Assembly (NCBI RefSeq): GCF_002195995.1
Contig: NZ_NHON01000026.1
Span: 1 to 64,000, forward strand
Direction: 5' to 3'
Source: Inquilinus limosus
GTDB taxonomy: Bacteria; Pseudomonadota; Alphaproteobacteria; DSM-16000; Inquilinaceae
DNA length: 64,000 nucleotides
In this document: piece after piece, positions 18,246 to 27,800 of the stretch
Numbering within the stretch: the first letter of the stretch is position 1
How the letters are laid out: each line of letters starts with the position of its first letter
The notes under the pieces: model-generated
Databases searched by the model: none
What the model was told of the DNA's origin: nothing
The model's input: the letters and a program-made list of their open reading frames with translations, nothing else
Made by a program: the position numbers and the translations under genes

Positions 18246-19151
18246 CTACCACTTCTCCTTCGTGCCGCGCAGGCGCATCAGCAGGGCGCTGAACTGGTCG
18301 AGATTGCTGTACTGGATGTGGATCGTGCCGCTGGTGTTGTCGCGGGTGTCGATCTTCACCTTGAAGCCCAGCCGGGTCTCGATGTCCTGCTCCATCGCCA
18401 CGATGTTCGGGTCGCGCGCCGACGGGCGGGACGGGGCGGGGGTCTCGCGCACCTCGCGGGCCAGCTGCTCGGTCTGGCGGACGTTCAGACCGCGGGATAT
18501 CACGATCCTCGCCGCCGCCTCCGGGTCCGGGCAGCCCAGCAGGGCGCGAGCGTGGCCGGCCGTCAGCAGGCCCTCCTGCAGCTGGGCCAGCACCGTGTCC
18601 GGCAGGTCGAGCAGGCGCAGCGTGTTGGCGATGTGGCTGCGGCTCTTGCCCACCGCCTGGGCCACATCCTCCTGGGTCAGCGAGAACTCGGCCAAAAGGC
18701 GCTGATAGCCCTCGGCCTCCTCCAGCGCCGTCAAGTCCTGGCGCTGCACGTTCTCGATGATCGCGATCTGCAGCGCGTCGCGGTCCGACATCGGCCGGAC
18801 CACCACCGGCACCTCGTGCAGCTTGGCCTTCTGCGCCGCCCGCCAGCGCCGCTCGCCGGCGATGATGTGGTAGCGGTCGGCCTTGCCCTCGACCGGCCGC
18901 ACCAGGATCGGCTGCAGCACGCCCTGGGTGCGGATCGACTCGACCAGCCGGTCCATTTCGCCCTCGTCGAACTTCCGCCGCGGCTGGAACGGGCCGGGGC
19001 TCAGGAACTCGATCGGCAGGCTGCGCGGCGCCCGCGGCTCGCCGCCTTCGCTGGCGGCGGCGATGTCGGCCTCCTCGGCCTCGCCGAACAGGGCGTCGAG
19101 GCCGCGGCCCAGGCTGGGGCGGCGGCGATGGCTGCTCTCGGCCGCGCTCAT
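18246..19151 (-). CDS. parB: Chromosome-partitioning protein ParB
   Basis: 301 residues. The N-terminal CTPase/clamp domain carries GERRWRAA (99-106) and ENVQRQDL (133-140), and the parS-recognising helix-turn-helix is LTQEDVAQAVGKSRSHIANTL (158-178 in part). A C-terminal dimerisation domain ends the protein. ParB loads at parS, slides along DNA and segregates the origin with ParA. Four parS sites lie 1-6 kb away on this same segment. The gene follows parA with a 4-bp overlap. Confidence 0.97.
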   Translation of the reverse strand: MSAAESSHRRRPSLGRGLDALFGEAEEADIAAASEGGEPRAPRSLPIEFLSPGPFQPRRKFDEGEMDRLVESIRTQGVLQPILVRPVEGKADRYHIIAGERRWRAAQKAKLHEVPVVVRPMSDRDALQIAIIENVQRQDLTALEEAEGYQRLLAEFSLTQEDVAQAVGKSRSHIANTLRLLDLPDTVLAQLQEGLLTAGHARALLGCPDPEAAARIVISRGLNVRQTEQLAREVRETPAPSRPSARDPNIVAMEQDIETRLGFKVKIDTRDNTSGTIHIQYSNLDQFSALLMRLRGTKEKW

Positions 19152-19981
19152 GCGGCGCTCCTCTGCTCTTCGCGCTTCAGCATCTCGGAGGCGAGATGGA
19201 CATAGGCCTGGGCGCCGGTGGAGGCGAGGTCGTAGACCAGGACCGGCTTGCCATGCGACGGCGCCTCGGAGACGCGGACATTCCGCGGGATCACCGTCTC
19301 ATACACCTTGGCCCCGAGATGCTGCCGCACATCGCTCGCCACCATGTCGGAGAGGTTGTTGCGCCGGTCATACATGGTCAGCACGATCCCCTGCATCTCG
19401 AGCGCCGGGTTGAAGGCCTTGCGGACGCGCTCGATCGTCCGCATCAGGTGGCTGAGGCCCTCCAGCGCATAGAACTCGCATTGCAGCGGCACCAGCACGG
19501 CATCGGCCGCGGTCAGCGCGTTGAGGGTGAGGAGGCCGAGCGAGGGCGGGCAGTCGATCAGGATGTAGTCATAGCCGTCGGCATGGGGCCGCAACGCGCT
19601 GCGCAACCGGTATTCGCGCCGCACCGCCTCGACCAGCTGCACCTCGGCACCGGCCAGGTCGACCGAGGCGGGGATCAGGTCCAGCCCCGGCACCTCGGTG
19701 GCGACCGCCGATTCGGCGACGTTGGTGGTGCCGAACAGCAGGTCGTAGGAGCCGACGCCGCGCTTGGCCCGCGGCAGGCCGAAGCCGGTCGAGGCGTTGC
19801 CCTGCGGGTCGAGGTCGATCACCAGCACGCGCTTGCGCACGGCGGCCAGCGCCGTGGCGAGGTTGATCGCCGTGGTGGTCTTGCCGACGCCGCCCTTCTG
19901 GTTGGCGATGGCGATGGTGCGGGTGAGCCGCGGCGTGTCGTCCGCCGGGCTCATGGTGGTCAGCTGGGTATCGTCAGCCAC
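19148..19981 (-). CDS. parA: Chromosome-partitioning ATPase ParA
   Basis: 277 residues. The deviant Walker A KGGVGKTT at residues 29-36 and LDPQGNAS, DYILIDCPPSLG and the C-terminal VIPRNVRVSEAPSHGKP region identify a chromosomal ParA/Soj. It forms an ATP-dependent gradient on the nucleoid that pulls ParB-parS complexes. About 20 residues precede the conserved IAIANQKGG strand, a common extension. The start overlaps the 3' end of rsmG by 8 bp, giving the run rsmG-parA-parB. Confidence 0.96.
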   Translation of the reverse strand: MADDTQLTTMSPADDTPRLTRTIAIANQKGGVGKTTTAINLATALAAVRKRVLVIDLDPQGNASTGFGLPRAKRGVGSYDLLFGTTNVAESAVATEVPGLDLIPASVDLAGAEVQLVEAVRREYRLRSALRPHADGYDYILIDCPPSLGLLTLNALTAADAVLVPLQCEFYALEGLSHLMRTIERVRKAFNPALEMQGIVLTMYDRRNNLSDMVASDVRQHLGAKVYETVIPRNVRVSEAPSHGKPVLVYDLASTGAQAYVHLASEMLKREEQRSAA

Positions 19982-20582
19982 GGGCGAACCCCTCGATGCG
20001 GATGAGCACGGCGTCGGGATCGGTCCGGCTCGGATGGAGGTCGATGGTCATCTTCGGCGATGCAGGCAGGGCGGTCAAATCAACCGTGGTCAATTCGGCC
20101 TCGGCCGCGCGGCCCTTCGGGAACAGCGCGACGGTGTGCGGGCCGGCGAATCGGGTGGCGTAGCCGAGCAGGACGGGCAGGGCGGCCAGGGCGCGCGCGG
20201 TCACCACATCGGCGGGGAAGGGCGGCACCTGCTCGATCCGCCTGGCATGAACCGTGACCGGCACCCGTGTTTCACGTGAAACAGCGCGCAGGAACTCGGC
20301 CTTGCGCTGGTCGCTCTCGACCAGATGCGTCTCCAGCCCGGTAGCGATGGCCAGCACCAGCCCCGGGAAGCCGGCGCCGCTGCCGAGATCGACCAGCGTC
20401 CTGGCGCCGGCCGGGATCAGCGGCACCAGCTGCAGCGAATCCTCGAAATGCCGCCGCCGCAGCTCCGCCAGGGTGGAGGGCGCGACCAGGTTGATCGCCC
20501 CCTGCCACTTCCGCAGCAGCGCCTCGTAGCGGTCGAGCTTTTCCGAGAGATCCGGGGGGAGGTTCGCGATCGCTTCCGTCAT
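19974..20582 (-). CDS. rsmG: 16S rRNA (guanine-527-N7)-methyltransferase RsmG
   Basis: 202 residues. The SAM-binding motif VDLGSGAGFPG (64-74) with FEDSLQLVPL ahead of it and HLVESDQRKAEFLRAVSRET behind it are characteristic of RsmG (GidB). It methylates G527 of 16S rRNA; loss gives low-level streptomycin resistance in other species. A parS site at 20268-20283 lies inside the gene and encodes part of AVSRET. The gene heads rsmG-parA-parB; a 129-bp repeat separates it from mnmG upstream. Confidence 0.95.
   Translation of the reverse strand: MTEAIANLPPDLSEKLDRYEALLRKWQGAINLVAPSTLAELRRRHFEDSLQLVPLIPAGARTLVDLGSGAGFPGLVLAIATGLETHLVESDQRKAEFLRAVSRETRVPVTVHARRIEQVPPFPADVVTARALAALPVLLGYATRFAGPHTVALFPKGRAAEAELTTVDLTALPASPKMTIDLHPSRTDPDAVLIRIEGFARG
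20268..20283. promoter_or_regulatory. parS site 1 (within rsmG)
   Basis: TGTTTCACGTGAAACA, a perfect match to the ParB-binding consensus TGTTNCACGTGAAACA. It is located in the rsmG coding region 1.1 kb from parB. Confidence 0.95.
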
Positions 20583-20611
20583 GGTGCGAAGCCGCGGGCG
20601 ACAGCGCGTAA

Positions 20612-20740
20612 CCTCTCCCGCCTGGCGGGAGAGGTCGGGCGTCCGTCAGGACGACCGGGTGAGGGCCGGCACCGACCTCGACAAAGGACCCTCACCCGGA
20701 GCCGCTGCGCGTCTCCGACCTCTCCCGCAAGCGGGAGAGG
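20612..20740. repeat. 129-bp CCTCTCCCGC repeat, copy 1
   Basis: The element begins and ends with hairpins built from CCTCTCCCGC/GCGGGAGAGG, with an inner GGGTGAGGG/CCCTCACCC pairing and a small stem CGTCC-GTCA-GGACG at 20640-20653. It lies between mnmG and rsmG. A same-length copy occurs at 42917-43045, where the small stem has different but still complementary bases. Confidence 0.93.
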
Positions 20741-20780
20741 CAACGTGGAAGGACGGTTCGGCACGGCGCCGATCGGGCGC

Positions 20781-22652
20781 TCACGCGATGGCACGCCGGT
20801 CCTCCCCCTCGCGCCGGACATGCTTCAGCAGGGCCACCAGCGCCGCCGGGGTGACGCCCGGCAGCCGCGCCGCGGCGCCGAGCGTCGGCGGCCGCGACCG
20901 CTTCAGGATCTGGCGGATCTCGGTCGACAGGCTGCCGATCGCGTCGAAATCCAGCTCCGCCGGCAGGGCCAGGCCTTCGTCACGGCGGAAGGCGCGGATA
21001 TCGGCCTCCTGCCGGTCGAGATATCCCGCGTATTTCGCCTCGGTCTCGATCTGCTCGGCCACCGTCTCCGGCCACTCCGCCAGCTCCGGCCAGATGCGGG
21101 CGAGGGCGGCCAGGCCGATCCCGGGATAGCGCAGCAGGTCCATGCCGTCGCGCCGCACGCCGTCCTGGTTGACCGCGAGGCCGTGGCGCCGGGCCTCGGT
21201 CGGGGTCAGGGACAGCGCCCGGATCCGCTGCCGCGCCGCCTCCAGCGCCGCCGCCTTGCGGGCGAACAGCGCCTGGCGCTCGGCCCCGACGCAGCCGGCG
21301 GCGATGCCGCGGGCGGTCAGCCGCTGATCGGCATTGTCGGCGCGCAGCACCAGCCGGTATTCGGCGCGGGAGGTGAACATGCGGTACGGCTCGGGCGCGC
21401 CGCGGGTGATCAGGTCGTCGATCATCACGCCGGTATAGGCCTCGGCCCGGTCGAGCAGCAGCGGGTCGTTGCCGGCGACGGCCCTGGCGGCGTTCAGCCC
21501 GGCCATCAGCCCCTGGGCCGCCGCCTCCTCATAGCCGGTGGTGCCGTTGATCTGGCCGGCCAGGAACAGCCGCGGCACCGCCCGCAGCATCAGCGACCGG
21601 TCGAGCTGCCGTGGATCGACGAAGTCGTATTCGATGGCGTAGCCGGGCCGCAGGATCGTCGCCTTCTCCAGCCCCGGGATGCCGCGCACCAACCCTTCCT
21701 GCACGTCGCGGGGCAGGGAAGTGGAAATGCCGTTCGGATACACCGTCGGGTCGTCCAGCCCTTCCGGCTCCAGGAAGATCTGGTGCCGCTCCTTGTCGGC
21801 GAAGCGGACCACCTTGTCCTCGATCGAGGGGCAGTAGCGCGGGCCGACGCTGTCGATCTGCCCGGAATACATCGGCGCCCGGTGCAGGTTGGCGCGGATC
21901 AGCGCATGCGCCGCCGGCGTGGTGTAGGTGATGAAGCAGGAGACCTGCGGCACCGTGATCCGGTCGGTGAGGTCGGAGAAGGGCACCGGCGGGTCGTCGC
22001 CCTTCTGCTCCTCCAGCGCCGCCCAATCGATGGTGCGGCCGTCGAGCCGCGGCGGCGTGCCGGTCTTCAGCCGGCCGAGGGTGAGGTTCAGCCGGTGCAG
22101 CGTCGCGGCCAGGCCGATCGACGGCGCATCGCCGACCCGGCCGGCCGGGCGCTGCTCCTCGCCGATATGGATCAGCCCGTTGAGGAAGGTGCCAGTGGTC
22201 AGCACCACGGCGCCGGCGGCCAGGATCCGGCCGTCGGCCAGCACCACGCCGCAGACGGCGCCGGTCGAATCGAACACCAGATCCTCGACCGAACCGGCGA
22301 TGAGGGCGAGATCCGACTGTTCGGCCAGCACCGCCTGCATCGCCTGGCAGTACAGCTTGCGGTCGGCCTGGGCGCGGGGCCCGCGCACCGCCGGGCCCTT
22401 GCTGCGGTTGAGGATGCGGAACTGGATGCCGGCGCGGTCGATCACCCGGCCCATGATGCCGTCCAGCGCGTCGATCTCGCGCACCAGATGGCCCTTGCCC
22501 AGGCCGCCGATGGCCGGGTTGCAGGACATCTCGCCGATCGACTCTCGCCGCTGGGTGACCAGCGCCGTGCGCGCGCCGAACCGCGCTGCGGCCGCCGCCG
22601 CCTCGCATCCGGCATGGCCGCCGCCGACCACGATGACATCATACTGTTCCAT
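20781..22652 (-). CDS. mnmG: tRNA uridine-5-carboxymethylaminomethyl modification protein MnmG (GidA)
   Basis: 623 residues. With MnmE it modifies wobble U34 of several tRNAs using FAD and methylene-tetrahydrofolate. The FAD-binding motif [11 protein letters not shown] is at residues 8-18, the family signature [14 protein letters not shown] at 43-56, and [18 protein letters not shown] closes the nucleotide domain. The C-terminal MnmE-interaction domain is intact. Length agrees with the family (about 620-630). A parS site lies in the 101-bp divergent gap upstream. Confidence 0.97.
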   Translation of the reverse strand: MEQYDVIVVGGGHAGCEAAAAAARFGARTALVTQRRESIGEMSCNPAIGGLGKGHLVREIDALDGIMGRVIDRAGIQFRILNRSKGPAVRGPRAQADRKLYCQAMQAVLAEQSDLALIAGSVEDLVFDSTGAVCGVVLADGRILAAGAVVLTTGTFLNGLIHIGEEQRPAGRVGDAPSIGLAATLHRLNLTLGRLKTGTPPRLDGRTIDWAALEEQKGDDPPVPFSDLTDRITVPQVSCFITYTTPAAHALIRANLHRAPMYSGQIDSVGPRYCPSIEDKVVRFADKERHQIFLEPEGLDDPTVYPNGISTSLPRDVQEGLVRGIPGLEKATILRPGYAIEYDFVDPRQLDRSLMLRAVPRLFLAGQINGTTGYEEAAAQGLMAGLNAARAVAGNDPLLLDRAEAYTGVMIDDLITRGAPEPYRMFTSRAEYRLVLRADNADQRLTARGIAAGCVGAERQALFARKAAALEAARQRIRALSLTPTEARRHGLAVNQDGVRRDGMDLLRYPGIGLAALARIWPELAEWPETVAEQIETEAKYAGYLDRQEADIRAFRRDEGLALPAELDFDAIGSLSTEIRQILKRSRPPTLGAAARLPGVTPAALVALLKHVRREGEDRRAIA

Positions 22653-22710
22653 GGCGGCGGACTTTACGGAGGCGACCCCGCGGGGTCAAATGCGCGCACA
22701 CGAAATCGGG

Positions 22711-22726
22711 TGTTTCACGTGAAACA
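22711..22726. promoter_or_regulatory. parS site 2 (mnmG / SecD-like divergent gap)
   Basis: TGTTTCACGTGAAACA, perfect consensus; the symmetry continues to GGTGTTTCACGTGAAACACC (22709-22728). Confidence 0.96.
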
Positions 22727-22753
22727 CCGGGGTGACCGGAAGGACCATCGACC

Positions 22754-23278
22754 ATGCTGCCCGTCATTCCCGCCCTGGCCGCCGCTGTCGCTGCCCTGGC
22801 CACGGCGCTGACCCTTCCACTGGATGTGGCCCGGCCGCCTGACGCGCCGGTTGCTGCGGCCATCGAGTTCCGGCAGGCGGAGGCCGAAGCCGGCCCAGGA
22901 CTGACGCAGGTCGAGAAGGACGGACAAAGCCTCTATCTGCGGCCGGAGATCATCGTCTCCACCGCCGACATCGCCTCGGCCGAGATGATCTTCGATCCGC
23001 TTTGGGGACAGCCCACCGTCTCGCTGGTGCTCAAGGACGCGGCTCGCGATCGCCTCGCCGCGTTCACCGAGAGCCATGTCGGCAAGATCCTCGCCATCAC
23101 GATCGACGGCACGCTGCTGACGGCGCCCGTGATCCAGAGTCCGATTCCCGATGGCCGGCTGCAGATCAGCGGCGTGGAGAGCCTGGCCCAGGCCCAGGAT
23201 CTGGCCCGAAAGCTCGGCCGCCCGCCGATGCCGACGACCCGTTCGCTGGCCGAGGCGCTGGAGACGCACCTCCCCTGA
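22754..23278 (+). CDS. Stand-alone SecD P1-head-like exported protein
   Basis: 174 residues with an N-terminal hydrophobic segment (about 3-20) likely acting as signal peptide or anchor. The body resembles the periplasmic P1 head subdomain of SecD/SecDF: SLYLRPEIIVSTADIASAEM, VSLVLKDAARDRLAAFTE, VGKILAITIDGTLLTAPVI and DGRLQISG. None of the SecD membrane helices is present. It is the only plus-strand gene between mnmG and mnmE and has a parS site on either side. Its job is unknown; modulation of Sec-dependent export or an independent periplasmic binding role are guesses. The SecD similarity is by eye only. Confidence 0.75.
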   Translation: MLPVIPALAAAVAALATALTLPLDVARPPDAPVAAAIEFRQAEAEAGPGLTQVEKDGQSLYLRPEIIVSTADIASAEMIFDPLWGQPTVSLVLKDAARDRLAAFTESHVGKILAITIDGTLLTAPVIQSPIPDGRLQISGVESLAQAQDLARKLGRPPMPTTRSLAEALETHLP

Positions 23279-23288
23279 CCGGCAGGGA

Positions 23289-23304
23289 TGTTCCACGTGA
23301 AACA
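23289..23304. promoter_or_regulatory. parS site 3 (3' of mnmE)
   Basis: TGTTCCACGTGAAACA matches TGTTNCACGTGAAACA with C at the variable position. It lies between the SecD-like gene end and the mnmE stop. Confidence 0.92.
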
Positions 23305-23306
23305 TC

Positions 23307-24626
23307 TCACTTGCCGATGCAGAAGCTGCCGAACAGCAGGTCGAGCATGTCCTCGACATCGACCCGGCCGGTGATGCGGCCGATGGCGCGCAGGGCCAGG
23401 CGCAGATCCTCCGCCGCCAGCTCGGGCAGCGGCGCCGACGGCACGCGAGCGAGGGCGTCGCGCGCATCCTCCAGCGCGGCGCGATGACGGGCGCGGGTGA
23501 GGGCAGGGGAGCCGTCGCCGGTCAGCCGCCGCTCCACCGCCTCGGCCAGCAGGTCGAGCAGCCGGTCGAGGCCGGTGCCGGTGCGGACGGAGAGGGGGAA
23601 CTCGTCCGCCGCCCGCTGCGCGTCGGGCGTCCGGTCGATCTTGTTAACCACCCGGATGGTGTCCGGTCCCGGCCCCAGCGCCGGGTCGGCGGGCGCAGGC
23701 TCACCAGCATCGCGGATCACCAGCCGCAGGTCTGATTCGGCGGCGCGGCGATGCGAGCGGCGGATGCCTTCGGCCTCGATCTCATCGGCGGTGTCGCGCA
23801 GGCCGGCGGTGTCGGCCAGCACCACGGGAAAGCCGCGCAGGTCGAGCGCGACCTCGACCACATCCCGGGTCGTGCCCGGCCGGTCGGAGACGATGGCCGC
23901 GTCGCGCCGGGCCAGCGCGTTCAGCAGGCTGGACTTGCCGGCATTGACCGGGCCGAGGATGGCGATGTGCACGCCCTCGCGCAGCCGCTCGCCCCGGCCG
24001 GCATCGTCGAGATGCGCGGCGATCGCGGCCGACACCCCGGCGACGATCCGCTCGGCCTCCGCCACCAGATCCGGCGGCAGGCCTTCGTCAGGGAAGTCGA
24101 GCGCCGCCTCCGTCATCGCCAGGGCCCGCATCAGGGCCGACCGCCAGCCCTCATAGAGCTGGCCGAGCGCGCCGCCGAGCTGGCGCAGCGCCTGCAACCG
24201 CTGGGCCCGGGTCTCGGCATCGACCAGATCGGCCACCGCCTCGGCCTCGGTCAAATCGAGCTTCCCGGCGAGGAAAGCGCGCCGGGTGAATTCACCGGGC
24301 TCGGCCGGGCGCAGCCCGCCGATCCGGGACAGCACCTCGACCACGCCACGGGTCACCGCCCGGCCGCCATGCAGATGCAGCTCGACCACATCCTCGCCGG
24401 TGTAGCTGGCCGGCCCAGGGAACCAGAGGGCGAGGCCGCGGTCCAGCGGCGCGCCGTCGGCCGGGTCGCGCAGCTCGGCGAGCGTCGCCAGGCGAGGGGC
24501 GGGGAGGGGACGGCCGGTCAGGGCCTGCAGCGCCGGGCCGGCGCCGGGGCCGGAGATCCGCAGCACCGCCACGCCGCCGCGACCGGCGGGGGTCGCCGGC
24601 GCGAAGATGGTGTCGCGGCTGGTCAT
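23307..24626 (-). CDS. mnmE: tRNA modification GTPase MnmE (TrmE)
   Basis: 439 residues. The N-terminal tetrahydrofolate-binding domain includes LRISGP and [18 protein letters not shown]. The GTPase core has G1 GPVNAGKS (225-232), RPGTTRD, DTAG and NKID, and the C-terminus ends FCIGK with the catalytic cysteine signature. It partners MnmG in wobble-uridine modification. In several alphaproteobacteria it directly follows rho; here 11.9 kb of other genes intervene. A parS site sits 24 bp upstream of the start. Confidence 0.96.
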   Translation of the reverse strand: MTSRDTIFAPATPAGRGGVAVLRISGPGAGPALQALTGRPLPAPRLATLAELRDPADGAPLDRGLALWFPGPASYTGEDVVELHLHGGRAVTRGVVEVLSRIGGLRPAEPGEFTRRAFLAGKLDLTEAEAVADLVDAETRAQRLQALRQLGGALGQLYEGWRSALMRALAMTEAALDFPDEGLPPDLVAEAERIVAGVSAAIAAHLDDAGRGERLREGVHIAILGPVNAGKSSLLNALARRDAAIVSDRPGTTRDVVEVALDLRGFPVVLADTAGLRDTADEIEAEGIRRSHRRAAESDLRLVIRDAGEPAPADPALGPGPDTIRVVNKIDRTPDAQRAADEFPLSVRTGTGLDRLLDLLAEAVERRLTGDGSPALTRARHRAALEDARDALARVPSAPLPELAAEDLRLALRAIGRITGRVDVEDMLDLLFGSFCIGK

Positions 24627-24649
24627 CGGGCCGCGGTCCGCGAGGCGGG

Positions 24650-24665
24650 TGTTTCACGTGAAACA
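24650..24665. promoter_or_regulatory. parS site 4 (upstream of mnmE)
   Basis: TGTTTCACGTGAAACA, perfect consensus. It is the outermost of four sites spread over 4.4 kb. Confidence 0.96.
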
Positions 24666-24687
24666 CTCCAGGCCATCCCACCCCACT

Positions 24688-24775
24688 CGTCATTGCGAGC
24701 GCAGCGAAGCAATCCATGCGGCCGCTCGTGCGGACCGATGGATTGCTTCGTCGGCTTCGCCTCCTCGCAATGACG
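24688..24775. repeat. A/B-arm palindromic repeat, copy 4
   Basis: An 88-bp copy with B core on the left and full A core on the right (reverse complement GAGGAGGCGAAGCCGACG). The loop portion diverges (GCGGCCGCTCGTGCGG). It lies between mnmE and the DUF6489 gene, both on the minus strand. Confidence 0.94.
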
Positions 24776-24822
24776 GAGGGAAGAGAGGCCACGGCCAGCA
24801 CCGACGGACAGAGCCACGATCC

Positions 24823-25068
24823 TCAGCTCTTGCCTCCCTTGCCGCCGGTCATGCCCTGCCAGAAGGCGCGCTGCAGCGTCTCGAAGCCTTCGATGCTGGC
24901 CGGCAGCCAGGTCTTCAGCATCGCCTCGGGCTCCATCGCCGCCAGGTTGGCGCGCATGCGGTCCTCCAGATCCTTCAGCAGGGCCTGCTGCATCGGGCCG
25001 ACATCCGGCAGGCCGAAGAAGGCGCGCGCCTCCTCCGGCGTGCAGTCGATATCGATCGAAACCTTCAT
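24823..25068 (-). CDS. DUF6489 family small protein
   Basis: 81 residues beginning [21 protein letters not shown], a strongly conserved N-terminus of a small alphaproteobacterial family (DUF6489, from memory). It then has an amphipathic helix ([16 protein letters not shown]) and a glycine/lysine tail. No signal peptide or membrane segment is visible. The function is unknown. It is divergent from the thioredoxin-domain gene, with 87 bp between the starts. Confidence 0.8.
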   Translation of the reverse strand: MKVSIDIDCTPEEARAFFGLPDVGPMQQALLKDLEDRMRANLAAMEPEAMLKTWLPASIEGFETLQRAFWQGMTGGKGGKS

Positions 25069-25155
25069 CGGGATCCTCCGGCGGTGTTGGCGGCGTTATC
25101 CTGGCAGGAGAGTATAGCGTCCGGCGCCAGCGCCATTACAGACCGGGATATCGAC

Positions 25156-27168
25156 ATGCCCAACCGCCTCGCCGAAGAGACGAGCCCCTATCTGCTGCAG
25201 CACGCCGACAACCCGGTGGACTGGCAGCCCTGGGGTGCGGAAGCCTTCGCCCGCGCCCGGGCCGAGAACAAGCCGGTGCTGCTGTCGGTCGGCTATGCCG
25301 CCTGCCACTGGTGCCATGTCATGGCGCATGAGAGCTTCGAAGATCCGGCCACGGCGGCGGTGATGAACGAGCTGTTCGTGTCGATCAAGGTCGACCGCGA
25401 GGAGCGGCCGGATGTCGACACCATCTACCAGTCGGCGCTGGCGATGCTGGGCCAGCAGGGCGGCTGGCCGCTGACCATGTTCCTGACCCCGGACGGCGCG
25501 CCGTTCTGGGGCGGCACCTATTTCCCGCCGACCAGCCGCTGGGGCCGGCCCGGCTTCACCGAGGTGCTGCGCGCCTTGTCCGCCGCCTATGCCACCGAGC
25601 CGGAGAAGGTGACCGGCAATGTCGCCGCCCTGGCCGAGGCGCTGGCCAAGCAGTCGGAGAACCAGCCGGGCGCCGGGCTGAGCCTCGAGGTGCTGGACCA
25701 GGTGGCGAAGCAGCTGGCCAGGCAGTTCGACCCGGCCTGGGGCGGTCTGCGCGGCGCCCCGAAATTCCCGCAGCCCGGGCTCATCGAGCTGCTGTGGCGC
25801 GGCTGGTGGCGCTCCCGCCGCCCGGAATGGCGCGACGCGGCGCTGCGGACGCTCACGGCGATGAGCCAGGGCGGGATCTACGACCATCTCGGCGGCGGCT
25901 TCGCCCGCTACTCCACCGACGAAGAGTGGCTGGCGCCGCATTTCGAGAAGATGCTGTACGACAACGCCCAGCTGGTCGGCCTGCTGACCCTGGCCTGGCA
26001 GGAGACTCGCGATCCCCTGTACGCCGCCCGCGTCGAGGAGACGGTGGCCTGGATCGAGCGCGAGATGATCGCCGAGGGCGGCGCCTTCGCCGCGACGCTG
26101 GATGCCGACAGCGAGGGCGAGGAGGGGCGCTTCTACGTCTGGACCGAGGCCGAGATCGACGCCGTACTCGGCGAACGCTCGGCCGCGTTCAAGCAGACAT
26201 ACGATGTCACGCCAAGCGGCAATTGGGAGGGCAAGACCATCCTCAACCGGCGCCATGACCCGGCGCTGTGTGACGCGGAGACCGAGGCGGCGTTCGCCAA
26301 GGACCGGGCCGTACTTCTCGAGCGCCGGGCCGTACGCGTACGGCCGGGCTGGGACGACAAGGTGCTGGCCGACTGGAACGGGCTGATGATCGCGGCCTTG
26401 GCCCAGGCCGGCCAGGCCTTCGACCGGCCCGGCTGGATCGCCCTGGCCGAGACCGCCTTCGCCGCCGTGGTCCGGCAACTCGGGGACGGCGACCGCCTGG
26501 CCCATGCCTGGCGCCGCGGCAAGGCCACCGCGCCGGGGCTGCTGGAGGATTATGCCGACATGGCGGCGGCGGCGCTGGCCCTGCATGAGGCGACCGAAAC
26601 CCCGGCTTATCTCGAGCATGCCAAGCTGTGGACCGCGGTGCTCGACCGGCATTTCTGGGATGGCGGCCGCGGCGGCTATTTCCTGACCGCGGATGACGGC
26701 GAGGCGCTGATCGTGCGCACCAAGAGCGCGTACGACGCCGCGGTGCCGTCCGGCAACGGCACCATGCTCGGGGTGCTAACGCGGCTGCATCACCTGACCG
26801 GCGACCGGCTGTACGCCCTGCGCGCCGATTCCCTGATCGCCGCCTTCACCGGCGAGCTGCAGCGCAACTTCATCCCGCTGGCCACCTGGCTGAACCGGGC
26901 CGAGGACAGGATGGAGCTGCTGCAGATCGTCGTCATCGGCGCGAAGGACGATCCCGCCGCCCGGGCGCTGCTGCGGGCGGTGCACGGCCGGTCGCTGCCC
27001 GGGCGGATGCTGCTGCGGCTCGACCCCGGTACAGCGCTGCCGGAGGACCATCCCGCCGCCGGCAAGGCGATGCTGGACGGCAGGCCGACCGCCTATCTCT
27101 GCCGCGGACCAGTGTGCCAGGCCCCGGTCACCACGCCCGAGGCGCTGCTGGAGCTGATCGGAGCATGA
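25156..27168 (+). CDS. Thioredoxin-domain protein of the YyaL / DUF255 family
   Basis: 670 residues, the usual length. The start at ATG 25156 gives the conserved N-terminus [23 protein letters not shown]. The thioredoxin-like domain follows ([18 protein letters not shown] with a CxxC pair, and [24 protein letters not shown] in pieces). The rest is an (alpha/alpha)6 glycosidase-like domain containing [13 protein letters not shown] and [28 protein letters not shown] motifs. The biochemical role is unresolved; human SPATA20 is a homologue. Its stop overlaps the ogt start (ATGA). A perfect 18-bp palindrome lies inside at 26328-26345. Confidence 0.92.
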   Translation: MPNRLAEETSPYLLQHADNPVDWQPWGAEAFARARAENKPVLLSVGYAACHWCHVMAHESFEDPATAAVMNELFVSIKVDREERPDVDTIYQSALAMLGQQGGWPLTMFLTPDGAPFWGGTYFPPTSRWGRPGFTEVLRALSAAYATEPEKVTGNVAALAEALAKQSENQPGAGLSLEVLDQVAKQLARQFDPAWGGLRGAPKFPQPGLIELLWRGWWRSRRPEWRDAALRTLTAMSQGGIYDHLGGGFARYSTDEEWLAPHFEKMLYDNAQLVGLLTLAWQETRDPLYAARVEETVAWIEREMIAEGGAFAATLDADSEGEEGRFYVWTEAEIDAVLGERSAAFKQTYDVTPSGNWEGKTILNRRHDPALCDAETEAAFAKDRAVLLERRAVRVRPGWDDKVLADWNGLMIAALAQAGQAFDRPGWIALAETAFAAVVRQLGDGDRLAHAWRRGKATAPGLLEDYADMAAAALALHEATETPAYLEHAKLWTAVLDRHFWDGGRGGYFLTADDGEALIVRTKSAYDAAVPSGNGTMLGVLTRLHHLTGDRLYALRADSLIAAFTGELQRNFIPLATWLNRAEDRMELLQIVVIGAKDDPAARALLRAVHGRSLPGRMLLRLDPGTALPEDHPAAGKAMLDGRPTAYLCRGPVCQAPVTTPEALLELIGA

Positions 27169-27674
27169 CCCGGGCCACGCGAAGCCGGCCGATCCTGGAG
27201 CGGGCGACCGCCACCATCGACACCCCGGTCGGGCCGGTGCGGATCACCGTGGCCGGCGGGGTGGTGGCCGCCGTCGACCATGTCCAGGACCCGTCCGATG
27301 ACGAACCGCCGAAGGACAAGCTGCTGCGCCGCGCGATCCGGCAGATCGAGGAGTATTTCGCCGGCAGGCGCCGCCGCTTCGATCTGCCGATGGCCCCGGC
27401 CGCCAGCCCGTTCCAGCAGCGGGTGCGGCAGGCGGTGATCGACATCCCCTATGGCGAGGCCGCGTCCTATGGCGGCGTGGCCCATATCCTGAACAGCGGC
27501 CCGCGCGCTGTCGGCCAGGCCTGCGGCCGCAACGACCTGGTGCTGCTGGTGCCCTGCCACCGCGTCATCGGCGCCGGCGGCACCCTCGGCGGCTATGGCA
27601 GCACCTCCGGCCTGGAGCGCAAGCGCCGGCTGCTGGCCTTCGAGGGATATCCAGGGCAATTCGCGGAGAATTGA
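27165..27674 (+). CDS. Methylated-DNA-protein-cysteine S-methyltransferase
   Basis: 169 residues. The active-site motif PCHRVI (Cys131) with the preceding DNA-binding helix [24 protein letters not shown] and the arginine-finger region [11 protein letters not shown] mark a DNA-repair O6-alkylguanine transferase (Ogt/AGT). It removes alkyl groups from O6-guanine by irreversible transfer to the cysteine. ATG 27165 is selected because it overlaps the stop of the upstream gene, suggesting coupling. The size matches Ogt-type single-domain enzymes, not the two-domain Ada. Confidence 0.92.
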   Translation: MTRATRSRPILERATATIDTPVGPVRITVAGGVVAAVDHVQDPSDDEPPKDKLLRRAIRQIEEYFAGRRRRFDLPMAPAASPFQQRVRQAVIDIPYGEAASYGGVAHILNSGPRAVGQACGRNDLVLLVPCHRVIGAGGTLGGYGSTSGLERKRRLLAFEGYPGQFAEN

Positions 27675-27800
27675 ATCGGTCCAAGGGCCCTGTCGCGGGG
27701 GCGTTCGCCCGCCGTGACAAGGCCGCCGGGCTCCGGTTATCGTCCACCCCGCTTGATACGATTGCTTCGACCACCGCAACGCTCGAGGGAGAGCGACTCC

